DNA of 64,000 nt from Agriotes lineatus. Lineage: Eukaryota; Arthropoda; Insecta; Coleoptera; Elateridae. The DNA lies in NCBI GenBank assembly GCA_940337035.1, contig CALNHX010002316.1:119884-183883 (forward strand), given 5' to 3'. Shown here one piece after another: positions 54,791 through 64,000 of the stretch. The notes beneath the pieces are model-generated. The model was not told the DNA's origin, did not search any database, and saw nothing but the letters and a program-made list of their open reading frames with translations. The stretch's first letter is position 1; each line of letters begins with the position of its first letter. The translations under genes were made by a program, and so were the position numbers.

Positions 54791-55324
54791 ATACGTGAGA
54801 AACACTAGGATACAGTAAAAAATGTTTTTGAACTTCCACTATACCCTTGAATCAATATATTCTCAAAAAAGTATTACATACTCTTAAAAGAACATCTAAA
54901 CTAAGTTAAAATCTCTTTCGATGTAACAGAGAGGGTGCAGGTATGTATATAATAATTATAATTATTACACCATTCAAGAAAAGAAAGAAAAAAGAGTCAA
55001 AAAGGTACAAATGTCATTGCTTAAGAGAAACTGGCGTAATTTATGTGTTTATTGTTCATTGAAATGTTAAACAGTGTCCTCGAATGTTAAGATACATTGA
55101 ACATTCATCCACTCGAAGGGACAATTTCCTCCGTGGCGGAGGCGGCAATCTTTTATATTCATCCGGGATAACAAGAACCTCGTTTTGCGTTCCCATTTTA
55201 AGATTTTTATTTTGTTTACGACAGGCACTATAGCAACATCGTACATATTCATGATAGTCCGATTTCGATTTAGCAGTGTTTAGTAATTATCATTGATTCA
55301 AAATTATTGCCGCAATGAACAATA
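54791..55324. other. Spacer, nothing recognised
   Basis: No motif; a short A+T-rich palindromic stretch ATAATAATTATAATTATTAC lies near 54950. Confidence 0.35.
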
Positions 55325-55467
55325 AACTAATGAACGCATTTCGAGGGGTAACCGTCTTAACATTTCTCATATAAATTACCACTCTTGCTTCGCTACGCTC
55401 GCTCGAGTGGTAAAAATATGCTCGAATGTTAAGACTGGGTTGCCCCTCTAAATACGTTAATTACTAT
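55325..55467. mobile_element. Hairpin MITE, about 143 bp
   Basis: Arms CATTTCGAGGGGTAACCGTC and the complement of TATTTAGAGGGGCAACCCAG, then TTAACATT and TACCACTC stems, with a CTTCGCTACGCTCGCTCGAG loop. No target duplication was established. Confidence 0.65.
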
Positions 55468-55744
55468 TAAATATTGATAATGAAGCATTCTTATGTCATA
55501 ATTTATGATAAATTTTAGAGATGTTATATGAAAATCCACCTTCATATAAACTTGTTTGGTGTAAAAACGGAGTGATTGTTCCTTTAAATTTTAAATTTAG
55601 TGAATGGGCAGCTGTTCGAAATGTGATTTTATTATATAAATTAGCAGGTCGTATTTCAATTATTATTTTGTGGTATGAGCAGGTCCTCAACAACAGTCTT
55701 CTATTCTATATATTTAACCATTTTACATTTTATAGTCATATTTC

Positions 55745-56110
55745 CTAACATCATATAACTATACGCCTTATGCAAGCATTTTGAACTTTCTGGATTCTTT
55801 GAGCGGCCACAGGAAATTAGAGGCCCATAAACTTCAGCACAGTAGAAAAACTGAGACAAGACTAACGCGTCACTTAACATGGTTTTAATTTTAGTTGATA
55901 GACAATGGCGATGGGAAAAATAAGCCTGATATTCATGTAGGCGCGGTTTATACAATTAGAAACATGAGTAATAAATTTAAACGTATTATTCATCACCAGG
56001 CCGAGATTCCTAGCTTCGTCCTTGATTGGTATGGGTGTGACGTTAATTGAAAGGTTAATGGTTTCCGCTTAATTGTCATTGTTCGGCCAGCAATTATATC
56101 GATAAGAGCT
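55745..56110 (-). pseudogene. Jockey-like RT C-terminal fragment
   Basis: Minus strand: INVTPIPIKDEARNLGLVMN, NTFKFITHVSNCINRAYMNI, then after a shift YFSHRHCLSTKIKTMLSDAL and VLSQFFYCAEVYGPL. This is the thumb and post-RT region (RNLG..MD...F..H...; HRHCLPTK.K..L...LVLS..YC..VYGP in relatives). Upstream and downstream parts are lost. Confidence 0.75.
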
Positions 56111-56980
56111 AATTTATTACCAAAACAGTGCTCGAGCTCCAATACATTCATTTTCCATGTCTAGATTGCACAACATTTGCTTATGAGAAACTGCCTTTAC
56201 TCTCGTATTGCATTACATTTCGGGAGCACTATATTTGTAAATAAGCCCGCAAGTTCACTACCTACTCGGCCACAGCGCATTTCGCTCTCGCATCACATTG
56301 AAACTGCTCGCCTCGATTCTACTACTTCAGCGTTTTCGCCCATAATTGTCACATGAGTTTGGGCCCTATTTCGGACCGCCCTCATCAGCTACCAGCCGCC
56401 CCGTGCATTAATACGAGTACGTGTGGACCTTATAACTTATAATATGTTGAAATACTTGGATGTTATTTTACATGTCTGAAGCGGTATCGAATAGCTACCT
56501 CCGGATCTCATTACTTAAACCTTGTTATATTATAACGGCAGGATAGATGATGAAATGTATTTTCAGTTATAATATATCAAGGGATCATTATTTCGCAGGA
56601 AAAATTTTTGCCCAAAAGATTGTGATATGATCGGGATTTTGTCATTATATGTGCCGAGTAACAAAAAATCTATTTCCCAAATAAGATGGCACAGAAAATA
56701 ATACGACTCTGTTTGATGACATTTCAAAAAATGGAAACTGCCAAACAATTGTAATGTTTTCCAAGTTAAATAATCCCAAGGGACTTTGTTCTTGGTTTTG
56801 CAGCTGTAATGCTAAACATGATTGTTCGAAATTTGAAAATAAATATCAAACAATTTATCTATTTGATATGAGGGAAATAGTCAATTATAGAATAGTTACT
56901 TTTTTCTAATGCCATATAGGCTATTGATTAGTGTGTCCCATAAAAATGAAAGTTTGAACATGATAACTCTCACCTTTTAT
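56111..56980. other. Spacer; G+C-richer near 56230-56430
   Basis: The G+C-richer part has no readable exon or repeat. The rest is A+T-rich. Confidence 0.3.
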
Positions 56981-56988
56981 ATGTTTCA

Positions 56989-57298
56989 CATATATATAAT
57001 ACACATATATTGCTGGTAGGGCCTGGAAACTGCAGAAAACATTACGACGCCGACATAGTCTCACTTATAGTATAACGCGTCTCGTGCGCATGCGGGGGAA
57101 TTCGAACTCCGCCTTTAGAAGCGAATTTTAAACTTGACCACTTCCCCATTGGGCGGGACCACTTCCCCATTGGGCGGACGACGCCGCCGCGCTTGCGCAC
57201 AGCTCACCGTATACATTAAGGAGTTGGTTGTGTGTTTCACTTCATCGGCCAGTTTCCCACTCATAGCCGCTAGCAATATAGTAAGTATTAGATATATG
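56989..57298. mobile_element. CATATAT-end MITE with 8-bp target duplication, copy 2, 310 bp
   Basis: ATGTTTCA lies at 56981-56988 and 57299-57306. About 90 per cent identical to 32993-33282 by eye and in the same orientation. It carries an extra tandem copy of GACCACTTCCCCATTGGGCG (about 57138-57180), which explains most of the 20-bp length difference. Confidence 0.92.
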
Positions 57299-57306
57299 AT
57301 GTTTCA

Positions 57307-58254
57307 CTACAGTAACTTAGTAATACTTGTAAATTTTTACCTCAATTAAATAATATTTAGGGATCCCCAAGCCCTATTAAATTACACACTACTTGCATAA
57401 AAGTATGAACCTTGTTAAATGGTAAAAATATGTTTTGTGACCCTGAAAAGACCTTAAAATTGTTTAAAGCATATCAAAAAATACTGCTTAGGTTGATGGT
57501 GTAACGCCCCGTTTCAACAGCGCGTTCTAGCAATTGGCATCTTCTTTCGGACCACCTTATACTTAAATAATGTAGCAAAGGAATTCAGACTTATCGCATA
57601 AAGCGTCTGACGTTATAGATAAGGCACCTGCAAGGCTTTTCTGGTCGAAGCACGCTCGCTTGGCTTTTTCCTAAGTAGTCTCACTAGCAAACAGTCGAAT
57701 TTTATATTGTTGATTTTTCACGAAGCGCCTTTACGGGATTTGAAATTCTATGAACAGGCCAAGACCGCTTTTGCTTAAACAAACGAAAACCGCAGCGGCG
57801 TTGTTTTCTTCACGAACGGCCGTAAACAACTGTGGTAAGAATGATATTTAGGCCGGTCCCCATGCGGCGTCTTTAAAGTTATTCTACAGTTGCTCAAAGA
57901 ATAACAGGGCCTCCCGTTTTTCGCTTCTACGTGCACAGTTAACTGAACTCTTTGATAGTGGCGTCCTTGGATTCTAAGAAAAAAAAGGTTTCATTTGCAT
58001 TCTGCCTTCAGAACAGCTAATCCCTTCTGTTTTGTAATTATATCCAAGTATGGATTGTACTTAAAGAATGACTGCTTTTATTAATTAATAATTTTGTTGT
58101 GTAAACCTTGAAAAATGTCGTGAAAGAATTTCCAAAAATTTTTTACTAATCATAATGTATTAAACTTTTATATTGTAATGAACTTTTAAATTACTGATGA
58201 AGCCATAAAAAACTGAAAAACGTTTAATAATTTTTTAAATTTACTTCAAATTTG
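57307..58254. other. Spacer, nothing recognised
   Basis: 57480-58000 is moderately G+C-rich without a recognised exon or repeat. Confidence 0.35.
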
Positions 58255-58347
58255 AATTATAGTATATTTCACTACTATATGATTTTTATTTATCATAATG
58301 AATTACAGTATATTTCACTACTATATGATTTTTATTTATCATAAAAA
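58255..58347 (+). repeat. Tandem duplication, about 48-bp unit, two copies
   Basis: AGTATATTTCACTACTATAT then GATTTTTATTTATCATAA occurs twice in succession with almost no mismatch. Confidence 0.85.
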
Positions 58348-58517
58348 ATCATACATTCTAAATAATTTTTGACTAATATTCTCCTAAATTACTTTTAAAA
58401 TTTTACCCAAGTCAAATTATGAACATTTTTAACTATATTGAGTTGGTTTACTGCCCATAAAAGTTCGGATTGCCTAATTAACTAAATGAATAAAGTCAGC
58501 ATGTGCACATTATTATA

Positions 58518-58615
58518 GTAGATTATATTATAAGTGAGAGAAATGCATCATTATTTGCGAGTGAGAATTTTGAATCGCGAGTGCCGCAGCACAAGCGATA
58601 CAATTTCTCACGGCT
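58518..58615 (+). repeat. Dispersed repeat, copy 1 (direct copy at 59401-59503)
   Basis: AGTAGATTATATTATAAGTG, GAGAAATGCATCATTA and GAGAATTTTGAATCGCGAGT are shared. The right side CGATACAATTTCTCACGG partly pairs with the left, so the unit is a hairpin element. Confidence 0.75.
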
Positions 58616-58652
58616 TATAATGGCATTTCGCTCACGTGCGATATACGACGTT

Positions 58653-59005
58653 TTATCTTACAGTAGCAATTCTTGTGCCTAAATAGTTTGCGCAGTCAGA
58701 ATATGACGCGAAATAAATTTATAATTAGTCGCCTGTGATTTGTGATATATGTTTGACAGTACTGAAGTGTATTGGCAGTACTGAAGTGTATTGTCAGTCT
58801 ATGTCAAATTCGAGGTTCGTAGGTTAGGTTTTGTTTGTTATTTGACACACTGACGCAAAACGTAACCTGAAAATTACGAATTTGACATAGCTTGACAGTG
58901 CTACCAACAATGCAGTAGTATAAATAATGAAAACTCGCTTGTGAATAAAACTTCATTTTAGTCACTGAAAACAGTTGTATAATGTATGGTAATAGGCGCT
59001 ACTGT
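58653..59005. mobile_element. Outer inverted repeat enclosing core A hairpin
   Basis: TTTATCTTACAGTAGCAATT on the left and GCGCTACTGTAAGATAA on the right pair. Inside, about 58775-58915, lies core A: TCTATGTCAAATTCGAGGTT and CGTAACCTGAAAATTACGAA with GACAGTGCTACCAACA outside it. Confidence 0.5.
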
Positions 59006-59146
59006 AAGATAATAGTATATTATTATATGAGCGATTATGAAAGCCATTATTCACGAAGATGACATTTGCGCCACAAGCCGAAGGCGCGTGGCGCAAGTCA
59101 TCTGAGTGAATAATGGCCATAATCGCGAATATAATACTATATTTTA
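59006..59146. mobile_element. Hairpin MITE of the AATAGTATATT-end group
   Basis: Arms GATAATAGTATATTATTATA and the complement of GATAAAATATAGTATTATAT; the stem has GCGATTATG, GCCATTATTCAC and GATGAC blocks. Confidence 0.65.
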
Positions 59147-59239
59147 TCTACTCCTATGCAATAGGAGTCTTGTATTCATATTTTCGAATTATGACATTTG
59201 TGACAGCTGTTAACTTCAAAAGTCATTTAATAATAAGAA

Positions 59240-59370
59240 TGAATTTTGTGATTGGCTACAACCTATTGAATAATGAAAATAGAATTTTTTGATTGGTTGC
59301 AACTTGCAAACTATTGAATAATGAAAATGGAATTTTATAATTGGCTGCAAACTGTGAATTATGAATCATT
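59240..59370 (+). repeat. Imperfect tandem repeat, about 50-bp unit, three copies
   Basis: The block ATTGAATAATGAAAATRGAA followed by TTTTWTRATTGGYTGCAA recurs, with unequal spacing. Confidence 0.6.
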
Positions 59371-59400
59371 ATTAATAGCCATTGTACAGTAGGAGTAAAT

Positions 59401-59503
59401 AATTAGTAGATTATATTATAAGTGAGAGAAATGCATCATTAGTTGCGAGTGAGAATTTTGAATCGCGAGTGCGCCAGCTTGAGCGATACAATTTCTCACG
59501 GGC
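59401..59503 (+). repeat. Dispersed repeat, copy 2
   Basis: Direct copy of 58518-58615, nearly identical for the first 60 bp. Confidence 0.75.
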
Positions 59504-61559
59504 TAATGCAATTTAATTTGTAATTGACGGAATTGAGCTTACTAATGTCAGACATAATGTGAATAAAATAATACAAAATTATTTGTTAAATACTGAAAGA
59601 ATATGAGCGTTATGTAGTAAATCTGTATAAGCCAGCAAAAGGCAGATTAGCTGAAAGGTAAACGAAACCATGCTAGTAAAATAATTATTGCAAGGAGCAA
59701 TGAAAATGAAAGGCAACCGATCGAAAGCCAATGAGAGGTTAAATGAACTCCATGTGTATCAGTGCATTATAAACAAAAGTGATTTAAAAGCAAGCATGTG
59801 TTGTAACAATTATTTCAAGAAAAAGACAATATTAGTGGTTAGGTAAAGACATGACATCAAAACTGTAGTCCATAAGGTTAAAAATGTTATCAATCTTAAA
59901 TTCCTTTATAAAGATTTGAATATCTAGTTGCTAGGTGATCAGACTGTTATCTATTTTGAATAACTAAACAAGCTTGAAAAGTGTGCGTTGGGGGCCACAT
60001 TGAGCTCCCCAATTATCATGTAAAATCCAATTGTATGTATAGTTATTCACAAGTGTCCTGTGCATCTGTGGGTGTAATTTGCCAGTTGTTAAAAGGTCCA
60101 GGTGGAGCAGATGATCCGGCAGAGAAATTCGTCCAAGTGCAAGTACCTGCGGGGGCCCATTTCCAGGAGGAAGCAGCTTCGCTCAGCGAGAATAGCGCCT
60201 GTTACGAATAAGGAAAACATTCAGGGACCAGCACAAGTAGAAATCCCAACCAAGAAGCAATTCCCAGGTCTATTATTCCCGTGGTGTCACTTGGGGAGCG
60301 TATCAGCGTCCGAGGTCTCCGATTAAGGCAGATTTTCACAGGGAGAGCGTTGGCGTAGGTCCATAATTTTTGGACTTCTGCAAGATAAGACTGTCTACGA
60401 GCTACATCCCAGTGGTTCAAAGCCGTCCAGTTTCCATAAATTTAAGTGGCGTCCCTTAAAAATGCGAGATGAAGCCACATTTTTCAGTTTTGTGCCAGAT
60501 ATGAAACAAAAGTCAGTCGCGCGTCTCTTGCTACGTCACAGCTAGAAACAAAATGAGTTTAGTAGTTGCTACGTCACAGAATTAATGCTTAACTAATGCG
60601 TCTTTGCCATTTTGGTGGTTTTAGAATTTAATTTACACTGTTTCTTGTGACCACAGATTATTTTGGTGCGGAGTCAAATTTATAGGTTAGCTAAATGTCA
60701 GATGAAATGGTTCATTTGCCCGAAATAGATGCGAGTATTTGTCATACAACAAGTTATTTGTAATACCAAGTTTTCCTAAATTTTATGAACTTACGACCTT
60801 TAAACAAGATTGTCTCATGTCTACGAAGCTAGTCCCAAATTTAATGCAAAGAGATACGATAAGAAAAGGGCAATAACCCATTTCTTTGTTGTAATTTTGG
60901 TACACTCTTTTAATTTGCCCTAAGTATGACAGGTGAATTTCGATTGAAACTAAATAATTAGAAAATGATAATTGGAAAGAAATGGAAACTCTTGGGGTAA
61001 AACATTCAAAGTCCTAGTGATTTGTAATTCTGAATTCTAAAAGACTGACAACTTTGTCCATAGTCACATTAAAAACGTCTATTCTAAATTTGCCAACTGA
61101 ATTTTGTAGTGCTTTGCAGTGGCAGCTCGTTATAAGAAGCGGCCCTACCGTAACAAGAGCCATTCAAGAATTTTTTGTTATGAAAAAATAGTTTTGTACT
61201 TGTAAAGACAATTTGTGCATTTAACGCTTTTCCGCAGTTTGCCCGCAGTTTTAGCTTATCTTTTAGTCCTTTTCTCAGTTCAGTCACGTTAAAAGTTTAC
61301 AAAGCTTTAAAACTTAATTCCGTTCGTTTCTAATATTAGCGTCTCTCAGATTATATACGTTCGTCGATATTTAAATCCAAATTTAGCATTGTTCTCCGCA
61401 TGCTATGACGCAATGTGCCTTATCGCATTTAAGAATGTCGCCGTTGCCTGCCAGCTCATTGTCTGCAATTTTATCGCCCACACAGGCCAGGACTACCCCC
61501 AGTTCTAGTCAAATTGCTGATTGGGAATTACATTATAATGGGACTTCCTGTGCGGTTCA
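59504..61559. other. 2-kb stretch without a recognised gene
   Basis: 60050-60450 is richer in G+C and has frames on both strands (60102-60326 plus, 60420-60202 minus) with no known motif. GCTACGTCACAG occurs at about 60531 and 60569, two CRE/ATF-like sites 38 bp apart. Possibly regulatory sequence of a gene outside the window. Confidence 0.3.
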
Positions 61560-61860
61560 CGTAAGTTGAACAGAGTACGAAATTAAGTAACGCCTGCGCG
61601 TAGTCATTTGGCTTTAGAATTTCAGCCCAGAATTTTCATTCAGCGTCCGGCACTAAAGCCGTACACAAGTTTCGGTAGTTGTTTCTGCGGCCACGGCCCC
61701 GTCGACCGTACGCCGCTTAAGTCGAAATTTGTGTTCCGCCCATTGAATTTGTGAGTTGTCTCGTCTCGTGGCAACCCTTGGTTGTTTCGTCGAGATGGGT
61801 GCTAACTGTCGGAGTTGTTCGTCCATTGACGATTGCTGATTTCATTATTGTAGGTGGACT
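61560..61860 (+). promoter_or_regulatory. CpG-rich island, possible promoter or 5' untranslated exon
   Basis: The stretch is clearly richer in G+C and CpG than its surroundings (CACGGCCCCGTCGACCGTAC, CGTCTCGTGGCAACCC), not recognisably repetitive, and carries a short frame starting ATGGGTGCTAACTGTCGG that stops after about 15 codons. No TATA or exon could be confirmed. It may be an uncharacterised transposon instead. Confidence 0.25.
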
Positions 61861-62739
61861 TTGTCAAGTAATTTTAAAGCTACTAACCCATTTATTTGTT
61901 TTCATGTTTGTATAACTATTTCACATGTCTTTAAGCCAATAGATTTCATTTAATTAATTAATTTGTGCGTTATTATTTCGTATATCAACTGTTGCATGCG
62001 TATTTGTGTTTTGCGTGTTTTCTTTGTCTAAGGAATGTAGTGGAGTTTTAGTAAAAAATAACTAAAGGCAAGTTCGCTGAGGCTGCTCGCTGGTTGAAAT
62101 CAAGCAGTTCAAATACCTTTTAAACTCATTGGTTTCCACTTTTGAGTGAACGGATTTACTGACCGAAAAGTGGTGGCGCTTAGCAATTGACATATTGACT
62201 TCGGTTGATAGGTCGTTGCCCTAATTAATATCGTAAAGAACCACCCCTTCCACTGCAGCTTAGCTGGCAACCTTTGTTGCAGCACATCGTAGCATAGTTG
62301 GGGCAACGGATCTGTGTAATTTTCCCGATTTGTCTAATTTTTTTTCGTTTAACTGACTGGTATTTTAGACGTATTCATGTTGTAATAATGTGACGCCCTT
62401 GTCGTAAAGTATTTTTATGCTGTAACATACTTATTTTTCATTATTCACATTATGCACATCTCTTTCTTAGCGACAAAGTATAGCGGGATTTCATTTTCAA
62501 AGAAATTTCTCATTTACGTTGTTTATTTAAACTTGTTAGTCTCTTCCGCAATTTTATGAAATTCTCCGGAAAATTTCTTCAGCGTTTGTGTGCTCGACCA
62601 TGTAGTATCCTTGCAAGAAATCCAGACCTGATGCTTGCAGATACTTTGAGGGAAAGTAAGTAAGCATACAAAATCCTGCTGAATAACATTGCGGTAATAA
62701 TTGTCTCATACCGCCAATATTCATAGCTCATCGGACATT
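61861..62739. other. Spacer, nothing recognised
   Basis: A+T-rich with no recognised frames or repeats. Confidence 0.35.
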
Positions 62740-62755
62740 CCTGTAAGCATTTTTT

Positions 62756-63103
62756 CGGTAGCAGTTTTCAACCAGAGAGCATAGTACATGTTCAACAAGG
62801 TCGTGGTTAACCAGCAGACGACCGACTCCCGACGACTACCGGCCCCTCACTCCAGCTCTGTGTAGAGACCTTTCGTCCCTCTTTAGCCAAGAACGAGAAT
62901 TACAGGATGGGCGAAGAGACAGGAGGGTGGAGAATGGAAGAAAATCTAGGAAGGGTGGAAGTACTGCCCCGGCATTCACCTCAGAGAAGGTACCCTGTTG
63001 ACTCACGAAAACCACCTCACAACCTGAATCGGAGAAGACGGGTGCAGAAATCGAACCCACCACCTCCCGAATGCTAAGTAGACGTGCTAACCATTAACCC
63101 TTG
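62756..63103 (-). mobile_element. Second tRNA-derived SINE, about 350 bp
   Basis: On the minus strand a tRNA-like head has A box TTAATGGTTAGCACG (about 63086-63100) and B box GGTGGGTTCGATTTC (about 63049-63063). A G+C-rich body follows (GTGAGGTGGTTTTCGTGAGT, TGGAGTGAGGGGCCGGTAGT). CCTGTAAG occurs at 62740-62747 and 63104-63111, a possible short target duplication. Head and body differ from the SINE at 9690-10004. Confidence 0.75.
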
Positions 63104-64000
63104 CCTGTAAGATTTTGGTTTTGAACGTGACTGTAGTGGTACGTGTAGCGTGGCTCTGTCTTTGACGTTTTATGCTGTGATAGAATCAAGATTTTGCGAT
63201 TTGTCGTCTCCCAGAGTCTTAGGTGTTTGATCGATCTTCTCATGTTTGAATTGACCATCGTATATTAGCCCATGCCGGTAGATAGATTTCGGCGGTGTAG
63301 CGACGTTTTGGTAGCTTTGCCTTCTACGCCAGTTCGACGAATCATTGCGGCGAGTTTGGCTAAGAATACGGCATTTCTTGGCCTACATGGGCCGTTAGTA
63401 TCGGGTCGAGAGGACATGGTGAGTCTTCCCCGACTGAATGCCTCTTGTGTGACCGTTTGAGTGCTTTTATGTGCTGACGACTCCATTGCGTCAACATGAC
63501 CTTGACCAAATAACCATCTTATGCAGCTCATTGTGGCTAGAACTATGTTACTTCCCTGGGAGGAGCGAGGATCCTTCGTGAAAGCTGCGGGAGAATCTTT
63601 CATTTTTGCAAGTTAACCATTACTTAATTTTGATTGTGAATTTTTGTGTGCAATGCTGACTTCTGGTGCCTTTCAGGTCCTCGTCCATGTTACTTTAAAT
63701 TTCGACGTTGAGGCATTTTTGAGCTATGCGAATTGCTGGCGAATTCGATAGGATTCCTTCAGAATTGCTGGCGAATTCGATAGGATTCCTTCAGAATTGC
63801 TTGAACGTTACCGGTAATTTTATGTGTTTAATTCTTGAACTTTAACCTCTCACTTTTACATTTCGCATGTCGTGTTTTTACACACGCCTCCGTGAGTTAG
63901 CCCCTCAAGCCTCGCCCAAGCTTAGGTTGTGCAAGTTATATGATATTCAACCTTTAGAATATTATTTCAACCTTTAACCTTTTTATGCACTACGTTTCTG
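63104..64000. other. Unassigned end of window, with a 32-bp tandem duplication
   Basis: The 112-codon minus frame (63603-63265) and the overlapping plus frame (63272-63460) lie in G+C-richer DNA but match nothing I know. At 63731-63794, GCTGGCGAATTCGATAGGAT plus TCCTTCAGAATT occurs twice in tandem. Confidence 0.35.

Noticed and set aside
63265..63603. 112-codon minus-strand gene
   Set aside because: Overlapping frames on both strands in G+C-richer DNA, no motif, no splice context; not enough to call a gene.

Overview
The window looks like nuclear DNA from an insect, or at least an arthropod: A+T-rich, with short spliceosomal introns and dense in transposons. Only one host gene is clear, an ethanolamine kinase (easily-shocked type) on the minus strand at about 11.1-12.6 kb. 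Three exons join in frame through GT-AG introns of 494 and 56 bp; the 3' end, and possibly the 5' end, were not found. A weaker candidate host exon with a mitochondrial-presequence-like start lies at 24.2-24.4 kb on the plus strand. Nothing in the window is prokaryotic, and I saw no rRNA, CRISPR or intact tRNA gene.

Almost everything else recognisable is a relic of a mobile element. 0-10 kb: hairpin MITEs, four broken non-LTR retrotransposon fragments (one splits a MITE and left a target duplication) and a tRNA-derived SINE with a 13-bp target duplication. 10-30 kb: an inverted-repeat element, the kinase gene, two inverted Helitron-like copies carrying G-rich minisatellites, two hAT-type elements with 8-bp target duplications, stacks of hairpin MITEs, and a 0.67-kb family in two opposed copies.

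31.7-42.8 kb is a nest. The C-terminal half of a CR1/Jockey-like reverse transcriptase lies at 33.3-34.6 kb and its FADD-containing part at 42.5-42.8 kb. The 7.8 kb between them is later insertions: a hAT element, hairpin MITEs, and an RTE-like retrotransposon that is itself split by an RNase H-bearing retrotransposon with a 12-bp target duplication. The 3' part of the same host element also holds a mirror-image mariner relic, a 290-bp MITE and a 733-bp palindrome.

43-46.5 kb holds a decayed mariner-like element, a reverse transcriptase fragment and, most unusually, a roughly 1-kb minus-strand relic resembling a Crypton/KIAA1958-type tyrosine recombinase. 46.9-54 kb holds a local duplication, MITE-in-MITE nests and a tandem array with a period of about 380 bp. 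54-64 kb holds two more reverse transcriptase relics, a second copy of the 8-bp-duplication MITE, more hairpins, a CpG-rich stretch and a second tRNA-derived SINE.

The main theme is modular hairpin elements: the same inner stems occur with different outer stems, and the same terminal motif occurs with different stems. All translations and repeat comparisons were done by eye, so boundaries marked approximate may be off by tens of bases.
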